A stretch of DNA of 64,000 nt from Pegoplata infirma (GCA_963921195.1 OY992537.1:145400275-145464274); one strand, 5' to 3'; counted from the stretch's first letter, positions 22,161-33,691 are shown. Program-made: numbers and translations. Notes: a model not told the origin generated them from the sequence alone.

Positions 22161-22949
22161 AAAATAACATTTATCTATATTTTTTATGTTTTTTTTTTTT
22201 TTTAATATTAACATTTTTTAAACTTAACATTTATATATATTTTTTTAAGGTTTTTTTTAATTATTTGGAAATATAAATAAAAAAAAATTCTCATTGTTTT
22301 CTAAAATGTAAAGGGGATAAAAAAATAAAGATTCTCATTAAGTTTTATTTATTTTTGTATTTTTTTTTTTTTTTAGTTATCCAAAATATTTAAAGTATTG
22401 ATTTAACCAGAAATTACGCAAACAAAAAATATTTCTAAAATTTAAGGAAATTAACTAAAAGTATATACAATTTTATATAAAATTTTTCTCTATTCAATTT
22501 TTTTCATATTTTAAATGACAAGTGTTTTAAAAGTTTAGAAAAACACTTTGGTTTTCTCAAAACTACAGTAATATCAATATATTCGAAAGTTGTAAAAAAT
22601 TTCAATCCTTTTTTTGGTAACAATTTTATTATCATATTTGTTTTTTGTATGACTTTTCATTATCTTGAAATATAAAAATTTTGAAATGAAAGAAATAATT
22701 TTAGATTTTTAAAAATGTTTGAGATTTTATTTTTTTCGAAAAATGAAAAAAAGATTTTCAAAAATTCAACTTTTTTAAATATTCAAAAAAAAAAAAAAAA
22801 AAAATCTGAAATTTTTAGAAAATTAAAAAAAAAAAGATTTTCCAAACATTATTGAAAATTCAAAAAAAAAAATTTAAAACTTTTGAAAATTCAAAAAAAA
22901 AAAATCGTAAATTCAAAAAAATTTCTCAAAAAAAAAAATAATTTGTAAT

Positions 22950-22972
22950 TCGAAGATCCTGATCTTTTTCGA
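22950..22972. other. Centre of the 10-kb palindrome
   Basis: The arms meet around AAGATCCTGATCTT, flanked by TAATTCGAA and TTCGAATTA. The loop is only a few bases, so the symmetry runs almost to the centre. The adjoining 200 bases on each side are A- or T-rich tracts with AATTCAAAAA-type repeats. The 77-residue frame at 22974-23207 is a homopolymer by-product. Confidence 0.75.
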
Positions 22973-23764
22973 ATTACAAATTATTTTTTTTTTTTTGAGA
23001 AATTTTTTTGAATTTACGATTTTTTTTTTTTGAATTTTCAAAAGTTTTAAATTTTTTTTTTTGAATTTTCAATAATGTTTGGAAAATCTTTTTTTTTTTT
23101 AATTTTCTAAAAATTTCAGATTTTTTTTTTTTTTTTTGAATATTTAAAAAAGTTGAATTTTTGAAAATCTTTTTTTCATTTTTCGAAAAAAATAAAATCT
23201 CAAACATTTTTAAAAATCTAAAATTATTTCTTTCATTTCAAAATTTTTATATTTCAAGATAATGAAAAGTCATACAAAAAACAAATATGATAATAAAATT
23301 GTTACCAAAAAAAGGATTGAAATTTTTTACAACTTTCGAATATATTGATATTACTGTAGTTTTGAGAAAACCAAAGTGTTTTTCTAAACTTTTAAAACAC
23401 TTGTCATTTAAAATATGAAAAAAATTGAATAGAGAAAAATTTTATATAAAATTGTATATACTTTTAGTTAATTTCCTTAAATTTTAGAAATATTTTTTGT
23501 TTGCGTAATTTCTGGTTAAATCAATACTTTAAATATTTTGGATAACTAAAAAAAAAATACAAAAATAAATAAAACTTAATGAGAATCTTTATTTTTTTAT
23601 CCCCTTTACATTTTAGAAAACAATGAGAATTTTTTTTTATTTATATTTCCAAATAATTAAAAAAAAACCTTAAAAAAATATATATAAATGTTAAGTTTAA
23701 AAAATGTTAATATTAAAAAAAAAAAAAAAACATAAAAAATATAGATAAATGTTATTTTAATATA

Positions 23765-24620
23765 ATACCGTTTATTTTAATTTTTTATTGAATAGAAAAA
23801 ATTTCAAATCTTAAAAAAATTTTATTGTAAGAAGAATATTGCATATGAAATACTATGAGTCCAAAATGAAATAATATAATTTTCATCTAGTATACTTACA
23901 AACTTTTGTTAGGTAAAATTATTTTTACTTTATCAAAAAAAAAACTCTAAAGTAGTAGTTCAATATAATATCATTCGGCGTTTTAATATTGTCATTTCTT
24001 GAATAGAAAACTGTTTTGTATTTAAAGAAATAATTGTAAGAAAAACACAAAGTATATGAAATATTATGTGTCCAAAATTAATAAAATAATTTTCTTCTAT
24101 AAAATATTACCTAGTATATTCTTACTTAAGTAAAATCATTTTTACTTTATTAAAAAATCTATATTGAGTAGTTTAATATACATAATATCATTCAACGTCT
24201 TTTTAATATTTGGAATTATTAGTAAACAGAAAAGATTTCTAACTTTAACAATTTATTGAAGGAAGATTTTTACTTACAATGTTAAGTAAAATTATTTTTT
24301 CTTTATTAAAAAAACTCTATATTGAGTTTTAGATGTCATTTCAATATTCGGATTTATTAGTTAATAGAAAAAAATTCTAGACTTTAAAAAATTTATTGTA
24401 GAAAGAACACATAGCATGAAATATTATGAGTCCAAAAATAATTAAAAATCATTTTCATCTAAATTGTATTCTTAATTACAAACTTTTGTTAAGTAAAATT
24501 ATTTTTTACTCTATTAAAAAAAACTCTAGATAATATAGAAACCATTCGGCATTTTGATGTTTTCATTTCTTATTGAATAGAAAAAATTTCTAGTCTTTAA
24601 AATTTTTTTGGTAAGAAGAA
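23765..24620. repeat. Degenerate ~200-bp tandem repeats, right arm
   Basis: This is the mirror image of the array at 21077-22160, without the MITE. It uses the same blocks in inverted order (ATGAAATATTATGAGTCCAA, AAGTAAAATTATTTTTACTT, AAACTCTA). Confidence 0.6.
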
Positions 24621-24953
24621 CTTCGTATTTTTTAATATGAATATAACCATTTTTTAATTTTATTTTATTTTTACATTTTTAATATAAAAAATTTATAATT
24701 TAAAAAAAATATTAGTTAATTCAAAAAAAAAAAATTTATTATATTATTTTTATGTTTAATAATAATTTATTTATAGAAATTATTATTAAACATAAAAATA
24801 AGAAAAACAAATGCGGATATAATACAATTATTTATTTAACACTTAGCTTATTATTTTTAGACAGTCTATAAAGAGAAACCGTTTCGAAAAGTCAATTATT
24901 TAAAATATTTAAGCCAAACAATATGCTTTCTTCTAAAATAAACAATTTTTTAC

Positions 24954-25238
24954 ATGAATTCTCTAACAGTATATTCGAGGAACATATTGACAGGATATAC
25001 AATTTTCTGCAAATGTTCAAATATTCAAAAATTTAATGGAGATATACCAATACATTCTCAAAATGGAAATCATTTTGAGAGCTGTCCATGGAATGAGGGG
25101 GATGATAATCTGGAATGGTGTAGATGCAGATTCTTTGAACGTGAAAAAGCCTTCATCATCAAGCTAATAAATAAATATTATTTACTATCAACTCGTAATA
25201 TAAGTAATAATTTTATAATTGTAAAAAAATATTTTTAA
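24954..25238 (+). CDS. ORF C, right arm (Cys-rich, 94 residues)
   Basis: This is the inverted duplicate of the left-arm ORF C, with an identical protein from the ATG at 24954. It has the same FCKCS and CPWNEGDDNLEWCRC cysteine pattern. It reads outward, away from the palindrome centre, followed 568 bases later by ORF B. Confidence 0.5.
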   Translation: MNSLTVYSRNILTGYTIFCKCSNIQKFNGDIPIHSQNGNHFESCPWNEGDDNLEWCRCRFFEREKAFIIKLINKYYLLSTRNISNNFIIVKKYF

Positions 25239-25806
25239 AACATTTCTAAAACTAATATTATATTAAAATTATAAATAAAACAAACAAAAAATTAAACCAT
25301 ATGATTCGAGTTTATATTTAAAATATACCTAAAACTATTTTTTTTTTTATCATCAAATATCCATTTTGTTATTTTAATAAATAACCATACTCAATATCTT
25401 GAAATGTAAAGTAACCAAGAAAAACAAAAAAATTTTTCCTTATGAAAAACAAAAACATATTTCTTTCCTTAAAATATAAAAATGTATCGTCCTATAATAT
25501 CACTTTTAAGAAAAATCATTTCATTAATTTTAAAACATTTTTTATAATTTGATAAAATTATATTAAATTATATATAGTTATATAAAAAAAACTTGTTTAC
25601 TCGGGTACAACACATATTTAAAAATTATATAATAATTTTTAAAATATATAACCAATTACATAAAACTAAATGTATTTTTGAGGAGTAAGCTAATTTAAAC
25701 AAATTGGAATTTTAATTTGAAGTACGAATATATACCAAATTTAGTCAATCTTTAACAAGCAATTAAAGAAGTTTTAAAAAAATAATTAAAAACAAAAAGT
25801 ATAGTA

Positions 25807-26148
25807 ATGGAGAAAATGAATATCGAGTGCAGCGAGTGTTATAAAATTCTTGAACGTCTTTTTAATTTTGAACAACATATAATGATTTGCAACATCAGTT
25901 GTGAAAGAGAAATTTTCCCTAAAGAGGAAACTGAAAATAATATAGAACCAGGGCAAGAAATGAAATTATCAGAAGATAAAACCGAAACTCTAGAAAGTTA
26001 TGGAAAAATAGAAATATTATCAGAAGATATAGAAATACCCGAAACACCAGAATCATCACAGGAATTTTTTATCCCTAACAACCAGATGGGAATGCCTGTA
26101 GAATATTTTTTTGATTCAGAAGATAATTATTTAGATTTTAAGTTTTAA
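25807..26148 (+). CDS. ORF B, right arm (acidic CxxC protein, 113 residues)
   Basis: This is the inverted duplicate of the left-arm ORF B, with an identical protein from the ATG at 25807. It has an N-terminal CSEC...HIMIC cluster and a long acidic tail rich in SEDKTE/SEDIE motifs. Confidence 0.5.
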   Translation: MEKMNIECSECYKILERLFNFEQHIMICNISCEREIFPKEETENNIEPGQEMKLSEDKTETLESYGKIEILSEDIEIPETPESSQEFFIPNNQMGMPVEYFFDSEDNYLDFKF

Positions 26149-26893
26149 AAACAGTATTTTTATAAAATTTTTAATTGTAAAAAATAATACAATTTTTGCA
26201 TATCATGTAAAATTATGTTCAACATAAAAAATCTCTGTATACTCTATATTTTAAAAATAAAATCATCATAATTTTAAGTTCTAAAAAATAATAAAATAAA
26301 AAATATTCAACATAAAAAACCTTTGTTTACTCTATATTATGAAAAATAAAATTATCATAATGTTTTTTATTTTAAGATTTAAGAAAAAAAAAAATCAAAT
26401 CATTGTGTTAAAAAAAAAAAAAAATATCATTGTGTTTTACTAACATAAAAAAATCTATACCCTATATCATGAAAAATAAAAAAACCCTCTAGAAAAAAAG
26501 AAATCTCATAATCAAAAATCTCAATTTTCATAAATTTAAAAATTTATGTAAATAACAAAATTTTCATCATTTGATATAAAAATATGTTCAAAATAGAAAA
26601 AATATCTTTATCATAAAAAAAAAATATAAAATCAAATATCACTCAAATCATTTACTGATGAAAAATTTATTTTAAAATTTTATCAAAAATAAAAAAATAC
26701 TTAAAACAAAACAACATAATACATTTCTTATATAAAATTCATAATAATCATTTTATTATAATATTGTATAAAAATTATTATTAATAATAAAAAATAAGAA
26801 ATTTTTCTAAAACTAACATTATATTTAAATTATAAATAAAATAAACAAAAAAATAAAACCGTTTTTTTAAATAAAATAAAAAATAAAATAAAT

Positions 26894-27130
26894 TTATTCT
26901 TTTTTATCAGCAAATATCATAAACAGTTTTTCATAAATTTTAGTTCGATGTCCCAGCTCTAATATAGGGTTTAAAACAACACTGCTTTTTTGTATGCGAA
27001 ATCTAAAACGTTCATGATCACGAGCATATATTTCCCATTCACCCTTCCGAGCTTTTCTGTAAGCAAAATCCCATACATACAAATGATGCATGGTAGGTTT
27101 AGGATTGAATCGTATTCTTTTTTCTTCCAT
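26894..27130 (-). CDS. ORF A, right arm (unknown, 78 residues)
   Basis: This is the inverted duplicate of ORF A, starting at the ATG whose complement ends at 27130. It differs from the left copy by a single substitution (HHLYVWDF against HHMYVWDF). It converges with ORF B of the same arm, as in the left arm. Confidence 0.5.
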   Translation of the reverse strand: MEEKRIRFNPKPTMHHLYVWDFAYRKARKGEWEIYARDHERFRFRIQKSSVVLNPILELGHRTKIYEKLFMIFADKKE

Positions 27131-27389
27131 ACTCAAATCTAATAGGATTTTCTAGTAAAAACTTTTTATATTCTTAGCTGATGATGTTTAAACTTATGAT
27201 TATGATGATCATAAGAGACTAAATTTAGTAAATCTCTTTAAACCGGTATATGACTTTTGAAAAAAAGAAAACATTCAAATCATTCAATGATGAAAAAAAT
27301 ATAATTTATCAAAAAAAATATAATTTCAAAAAAACAAAATATATTTCTTGCATAAAATTCATATTCATCATTTTATTTTCAATTCTAAT

Positions 27390-27905
27390 AACTGACCATA
27401 CTCAATATCTTGAAAAATAAAGTCTACGTTCTACCATACACAAAAAAATAAAAAATAAAATAATATCGCGTTACATGAAATATTTTGCAAGTATAGCAAT
27501 TTGCACTTTTTTAAAATACTCGTGCATGGTGAAGTAATACACTCATCTGTGGATTTACGTAGTAAACTATAAACAAACTTTATTTCAATAAAAAAAAAAA
27601 CTCAATACAGTCGAAACATATGTGTAACTGGAAGAAAAAAACAGTAATTTGATACAAAAAAACAACAATTTACACAGCAAATTTGCTCCAGCTCCTCCAG
27701 CAGGAGCAAACACAATTATTTCACAAAAATATAAGCCCGCAAATCGAAGCATAGGTAAACTGGAGGAAAAAAGCTTTAATTTTGTCCAAAATTTTTATCC
27801 TCAGTTTTTTATCCTCAATTTTTTATCTTCAATTTTTTATCATTTTATTTTTTTGTTTTTTTTTGCCCATTTACAACAAAATATATTTCTTCATAAAAAT
27901 TCATA
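27390..27905. repeat. Extra diverged terminal segment in the right arm
   Basis: The right arm is about 540 bases longer than the left between ORF A and its end. The extra part begins in a diverged copy of the subterminal block (CTGACCATACTCAATATCTTG at about 27394, then AATATCGCGTTACATG). It runs through about 370 bases not found in the left arm and ends in TTTTTTTTGCCCATTT, which resembles the extreme end at 28255. The undiverged block then starts again at about 27875. It looks like one element end followed by a second, newer end. Confidence 0.6.
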
Positions 27906-28301
27906 ATCATCATTTTATTTTTTAATTCTAATAACTGACCATACTCAATATCTTTAAATGTAAAGTATCAGACAATGTTCTACCATATACTCAATGTTCT
28001 ACCATATACTTATGTATAACGAAAAAACAAAATATAAAAATTAAATTAAAATAATATCGCGTTACATTAAATATTTTGCATGTGTGCAATATGACCTTTT
28101 TTTCACAATATATTTTACTCAGTTTTTTATAATAAAATAATATCGCGTTACATTAAATATTTTGCATGTGTGCAATATGACCCTTTTTCACAATATATTT
28201 TATTCAGTTTTTTTATCCTCAATTTTTATCATTTTATTTTTCTGATTTTTTTGCCCATTTTGCCCCTGGCCCAGAATCGGTATATTACTACTACTTGTAA
28301 T

Positions 28302-28748
28302 AATCCTTTTAAAAGTTTTGATTCGGAATACAAATTTATAAAAAACTTGAAAGAAATAAACATGTACGAAAACCCTAAAATTCTGCTTCTTGATAACACC
28401 ATTAGTGATTTAGTTGTTAATAACATAAATACCTTGGATGCAGTTGTAACCAAAGCTGTACTATTTCCAATTAAGTTCCACATAAAAATTTTTTTTGAAA
28501 TTGATGGTTTATTTGAGGAGTTTGAAATCAATATGAAATATATATCGGAAAGTCCAACATTAAAAAATTTTTGCAATGGTAAAATTTGGAAAGAGAAAAT
28601 TAAGGAACATGGTAATAAAATCTATTTTCCCTTATTCCTCTATTTTGACGATTTCGAAATAAATAATCCACTTGGTCCCCATACATCAAGTCTGTTGGCT
28701 GCATATTATTCTTTTCCCACAGCACCGGAGTTCCTAAAATTTAAATTA
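28302..28748 (+). pseudogene. Transposase-like gene, segment 2
   Basis: The segment is 149 codons in the frame that continues directly from segment 1 once the palindrome and one TGTAAT are removed. It has no recognised catalytic motif by eye. It contains FDSEYKFIKNLKEINMYENP, IKIFFEIDGLFEEFEI and PLFLYFDDFEINNPLGPHTS. The last, with its YFDDFEINNPLG block, is typical of the region ahead of the CRSC and HDLLEG boxes in this protein group. The segment ends at codon TTA where a TA target was used by the next insertion. Confidence 0.65.
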
Positions 28749-29000
28749 CAGTGACTCAAAGTAATAATGGAACAGCATATATTTGATAGCAGTTCTTTAA
28801 AGGAAAAGTTATCAATACTTGACCTGATTATTATCAATCGACTATTTTTGAAAAAAGTGCTATAAAGGAAATTTTCCAAGCTTTAATTTAAGCTTGATTG
28901 CGTCCAGATTGAGCAAATATAAAAAGAGATACGAGGGTCGCACTGGAAAATGAAATTATTTGTAGATATTTTTTTGAAATTTTTTTAAAAATATTTCTAA

Positions 29001-29586
29001 CAAGGGAAGTATCTCAACCCTTATGAACCGATTTGCATGAAACGTAAAATATATATAAAAGACACAATTCTAAGGTTGGGGTGTCTCGGCATATCGGCCA
29101 TATCGGGGATTTAGGGGTTCAAAACATGGGTCAAAAAATGGCGAAAAAATCGTTTTTTGGATTTTTCAGCCATTTCCTTCTAAGAAACTATATGATGTTT
29201 ACATATGAGAAGAAAGGTTTTTTTAATGCCTATCCAACGGTGGCAAATACTTGTAATAGTTTGGCTTCGTTAAATACTTTTTTCATGAAAATGTGTAAAT
29301 TTTGGGGGGTATTTATATGAAGACATAGACCTACGATGTCCATATGAATACGAAATAATCTTTATTAAATTTAAGTCGACACGTATTTTTGCTCTAGAGG
29401 ATATTCCTGTTAGTTCGTGAGTTATCGAAATTTTCCCGGAGGTCCATATGGTTTCATAAGGGGACAACGAAATTTTGAAACACTGATATGGCCGAAAAGC
29501 CGAGACACCCCAACCTTAAAATCGTCTCATTTATATATATTAAGTTTCAGGCAAATCGGTTCATAAGGGTTGAGATACTTCCCTTG
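29001..29586. mobile_element. 586-bp MITE, TAA duplication (Harbinger-like)
   Basis: The ends CAAGGGAAGTATCTCAACCC and its inverse are flanked by TAA (28998-29000 and 29587-29589). The opposite arm of the host palindrome (near 30028) supplies the empty site with TTA. A 3-bp TAA duplication suits PIF/Harbinger MITEs. The interior holds TTGGGGTGTCTCGGC and its inverse. A diverged relative of part of the interior (CGACACGTATTTTTGCT) occurs near 44470. Confidence 0.75.
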
Positions 29587-30342
29587 TAAGTCGATTTTTC
29601 CCAAGTTTAAACATTAAAAATTTAAAAAAATATTCAATAATTTTTATTTAGTTGTCAGCTTGTTTTTCCAACCACCCAAACAAAAAATTAAATTTTTTAA
29701 ACACAGTAAAAGAAATCAGCATTTTTTGACCTCCAACTCTATCGACCACCAATTTGTTGTAAACAAAGAAAATATTTTACTGTTTATTAAGTTGAGTACA
29801 CCTAAGTGTATAGTGATAAGATTTTAGAATAATTAAAATTTTTCTTTGTTTACAAAAAATTGGTGGTCAAACGAGTTGGAGGTCAAAAAATGCGGATTTC
29901 TCCCACTGTATTTAAAAAATTTAATTTTTTGTTTGGGTTGTTGGAAAAACTAGCTGATAACTAAATAAAAATTATTGGATAATTTTTTAAATTTGTTATG
30001 TTTGAACTTGGGAAAAATCGACTTAGAATATTTTTAATAAAATTTCAAAAAAACATATACAAATAATTTCAATTTCTAGTGTGACCCTCGTATCTCATTT
30101 AATATTTGCTCAATCTGGACGCTATCAAGCTTAAATTAAAGCTTGGAAAATTTCCTATATGGCACTTTTTTCAAAAATAGTCGATTGATAATAATCAGGT
30201 TTAGTATTGATTACTTTTCCTTTAAAGAACTGCTTAAAAATATATAAATATATAGACGCCCTATGTTCATTATGAACTTTTATATAATTTAGTTAATACA
30301 TATTTATCTTACTATTTTATGTAAATAAAGGAAATATATATA

Positions 30343-31454
30343 TTAGAGTGTCCCTTATTTTGGAAATGTTGGAAATCTTGAGACGGTACCCGCTCATTTT
30401 TTTCCTTTTGACTTAAAAATAACTCAGGAAAAATTTTACGCCCCTAGGACCACGCCTTCCCTACGCGACGGGGCCTTAAAGAGCGGGGCCTAAAAAATCA
30501 TTTTTCCATACAAACCAAAAAAATTTTTTTTTGATTTTTAATTTTTTTGTTATTAATTATTATATTACTTGGTTTGCTTATTCACGACAAAAAATTTGAT
30601 TTTGGAGGGATAAGTCTTTCAGCGCTAAAAAATTTTTCGCAAAAAAAAAATTTGGGCGGCCGGGGTCCTACAGTAAAAAATTTTTAAAAAATATTTTTTT
30701 TTAGTTTTGACCAGCAACGGTTTTAGCTGCTATGTTGCTTTAAATGATATATATTCCAAAAAAAAAATTATTCATATCTGTGACATCTTTATCTTTTTCG
30801 AAAAAAAAAATTTTGAGCCGTAGGAATCCTACGGTAAAAAATTTTTAAAAAATATTTTTTTTTAGTTTTGAAAAGCAATGGTTTTAGTTTTTATGTTGTT
30901 TTTAATGATATATATTCCAAAAAAAATATTATTCATATTTGTGACATTTTTATCGTGTATCGAAAAAAATCATCAATGCATTTTTTACCCTTTTTTAGAA
31001 CACGATTAAGATGTCACAGGTACAAAAAATATTTTTTTATGAATATATATCATTTAAAGCAACATAGCAGCTAAAACCGTTGCTGGTCAAAACTAAAAAA
31101 AAATATTTTTTAAAAATTTTTTACTGTAGGACCCCGGCGGCTCAAAATTTTTTTTTGCGAAAAATTTTTTAGCGCTGAAAGACTTATCCCACCAAAATCA
31201 AATTTTTTGTTGTGAATAAGCAAACCAAGTAATATAATAAATAATAACAAAAAAATTAAAAATCAAAAAAAAAATTTTTTGGTTTGTATGGAAAAATGAT
31301 TTTTTAGGCCCCGCTCTTTAAGGGCCCGTCGCGTAGGGAAGGCGTGGTCCTAGGGGCGTAAAATTTTTCCTGAGTTATTTTTAAGTCAAAAGGAAAAAAA
31401 TGAGCGGGTACCGTCTCAAGATTTCCAACATTTCCAAAATAAGGGACACTCTAA
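30343..31454. repeat. 1.1-kb palindrome with AGAGTGTCCC ends
   Basis: The ends TTAGAGTGTCCCTTATTTTG and its inverse are flanked by TA. The arms are highly similar (CTTGAGACGG, then CCACGCCTTCCCTACGCGACG and their inverses). One arm contains a tandem duplication: GTTTTGACCAGCAACGG at about 30715 and GTTTTGAAAAGCAATGG at about 30864, each followed by TTTTAG and AATGATATATATTCC. It has no ORF of note. Confidence 0.7.
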
Positions 31455-31505
31455 TATATATATATAAAAATATATGCTGTTCCATTATTACTTTGAGTCA
31501 CTGTA

Positions 31506-32276
31506 AATAATGTTTTTATTGCTGCGTTATTCAAATCAAGTGACGTTAAAAACATTGGCAACGATAAATGTTTTTTTAAACTAGTAGAAATTTTAAATGA
31601 TTTAGAAACAAACGGCGTTGAGATTCTTACTAAAAGTGGAAAAAAGACGGTATATTTTTCTTTGGGTTTAATAGTAGGGGACAATTTAGCGTTAAATAAC
31701 GTTCTTGGATTTTCAGGTTCATTTTCTGGCAAATATTTTTGCCGATCATGTAAAGTGGGAAGAGATGAATCGAAAGAACTTGTTGAAGAAGATATGTCTA
31801 AATTGAGAACCGTAAAAAATTACGAAGATGACGTTTTTTTAAATGACCCTGAAATAACTGGAATAAAAGAAAACTCAATTTTTAATACCATTAAAAACTA
31901 CCATGTTGTTAATAATTTTTATTGTGATTTGCTCCATGACCTTTTAGAAGGGGTTCTCAAATATGACCTTTGCCATACCATATTAACATGTATTAAAAAA
32001 AATTTTTTGACTTGGAACTGCTAAACATTCGTAAAAAAACGTTCAACTATGGAGAAACCGAGGTTGGGAATATGTCCCCTTCAATAAAACCGAATCACCT
32101 TAAGACATTTAAATTGAAAATGTCTGGTAGTGAAATGCTGACGTTTGCTCACTTTTTCCCCCTTATTGTTGGTGACTTGGTTGACGCAAATAGTAATTTA
32201 TGGAAATTTGTAATTAATCTTATAGAGTTATTAGATTTACTGCTATTAAAAAATTTTACAAGTTTGGACATAGTTA
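31506..32276 (+). pseudogene. Transposase-like gene, segment 3 (CRSC and HDLLEG boxes)
   Basis: This continues segment 2 in frame. It begins NNVFIAALFKSSDVKNIG, then FSLGLIVGDNLALNNVLGF, GKYFCRSCKVG, and the diagnostic NFYCDLLHDLLEGVLKYDL. One frameshift at an A8-T6 tract (about 31997-32011) moves the rest to another frame: LELLNIRKKTFNYGETEVGN, then MSGSEMLTFAHFFPLIVGDLV. The Asp/His/Glu in DLLHDLLEG may belong to the active site; this is inference from conservation. The segment is cut after DIV by the next transposon. Confidence 0.7.
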
Positions 32277-32841
32277 CCCAGTCAGAAAAATACAATCGCA
32301 AAAGCGCTGTGAAAGCGTTGTAAACGGTTCTACAAGCGTTCCATTTACCATCTTGAAAGCGCTTTCAGATGATCCGAATGATAACATCGATCTACGCTAG
32401 GTTTAAAGCGTTTTAAAAAAGTGCTTTCAGAACGTTTTGTTAAAAGTCATGAAAGCGCTTTAAAAACCAAAAGTAAAGCACTTATAAAGAGCTTAAATAC
32501 AAAAATTAAAGATATTTTCCAGCGATTGAAATAAGAAAAAACAGTACTTTAAAGGACTTCATATAAAGCAGATATTTTTTTTTTATTCGTTAATTGTAGA
32601 TATTTTTTTATAAAAGTATTTTAGTAAATAAAAATTAAATTCAATGTAATAAAAAAAGTAAACTTAGTAAAGGAAAACTTCGTAAAAAAAGTAAACTAAT
32701 TTATTTATAGGGACTTTCTTCCTCCCATTCTGTACTTTACTGCAGCCAGCCAGCGGCTAATTTTTGTAAAAATTGCTCAACATCGTTAATTTTGACGTGG
32801 TAAAATCTGTCGTACTAGATGAAATGCATATGTTGTATCTT

Positions 32842-33196
32842 CCCTGCAAAAAAAGTCATTACCACTTCCCAGTGGAGTGCTTTAAAACTAAAACAAATGT
32901 AATGAAATACAACAAAAATAACAAAAAACACAAGACAAAAACACACAAACAGTTTTTTCTACTCCAGAATTCATAGATATTCAGCTCTTAACTCATTACC
33001 TATCGCGACACCTCCATACAAATGTAAGTAAGTAGATATTCAGTAGATAAGAACTACTCCAGGGAAGTAGTTGGAAGTTGTTTGAAAGCTCGGAGTACTT
33101 CTTATCTACTGAATATCTACTTACTTTTGTATGGGAGTGTGTTGTTATAGTTTTAAAGCACTCCAAATAGAAGTACTCGGCACTTTTTTTGCTGGG
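32842..33196. mobile_element. 355-bp MITE with CCCTGCAAAAAA ends
   Basis: The ends CCCTGCAAAAAAAGT and ACTTTTTTTGCTGGG lie between two TT dinucleotides. Deleting it with one TT joins the inner transposase as MLYL-GISK, in frame. The interior is partly palindromic: GGAGTGCTTTAAAACTA and its inverse, and AGTAGATATTCAGTAGATAAG near the middle on both strands. Confidence 0.65.
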
Positions 33197-33691
33197 TTGG
33201 TATAAGCAAACATTTATTGCAAAAAATGATTATCAAGAAATCATTTTCCTTCATTTCTGATGAAAATGTTGCGAAGTTATAACAAAACTTCACAAATATA
33301 TCAAGAGACATACCGTCAGAGTTTCAAAGAAAAAGTTTTGATTTATTTGATATTGGAAATTGGAAAGCCACTCAATTTAGGTTTTTTTTTGCTATATGGT
33401 GGAGCTATAATTTTAAAAAATGTAATGGAATATGACCAGTACAGGCATTTTTTAATTTTATTTACAGCTTGCCGTATTCTGTCATCAAATGAATTAGCTA
33501 CTCTAAAAGCAAATTATGCAAAGGAAATATTAAGAAGATTTGTGGAATGTATTCCACATTTTTATGGTCCTAATTGCCAAACAATGAACATTCACAATCT
33601 CATTCATATCGCAGATGATGTAGTAAATATGGGGGCACCAATATCACAGTTCTCTGCTTTTGATTTTGAAAACAGTCTGGGTTATGCCATA

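Larger units (their letters stand above)
17942..28295. mobile_element. 10.35-kb palindromic element with Polinton/Maverick-like ends
   Basis: The outermost bases are AGTAGTAGTAATATACC at the left and its exact inverse at the right. They are flanked by the 6-bp duplication TGTAAT (17936-17941 and 28296-28301). A 6-bp duplication and 5'-AG...CT-3' termini are described for Polintons/Mavericks. The two arms are near-identical inverted copies meeting at about 22961. Each arm carries the same three small ORFs (78, 113 and 94 residues) and a run of ~200-bp degenerate repeats. No DNA polymerase B, integrase, ATPase, protease or capsid gene is present, so it could not move by itself. Arm differences: a 223-bp MITE only in the left arm, and ~540 extra bases near the right end. 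A fold-back element of another kind is the alternative. Confidence 0.65.
28749..31503. mobile_element. TA-flanked fold-back element with nested MITEs
   Basis: The ends CAGTGACTCAAAGTAATAAT and its inverse are flanked by TA (28747-28748 and 31504-31505), as in Tc1/mariner-type elements. Removing the insert and one TA restores the host reading frame. The body is a palindrome centred near 29815, with arms about 28785-29640 and 29990-30240. Inside the left arm is a TAA-flanked MITE (29001-29586), and in the right arm a 1.1-kb palindrome (30343-31454). No transposase is present. Confidence 0.7.

Noticed and set aside
22974..23207. Lys/Phe-rich 77-residue frame
   Set aside because: It is a translation of A/T homopolymer tracts at the palindrome centre.
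17942..28295. The 10-kb palindrome as an assembly or hairpin-read artefact
   Set aside because: Its edges coincide exactly with matching termini and a 6-bp duplication in a coding frame, and each arm has private insertions. Not excluded without reads, but unlikely.
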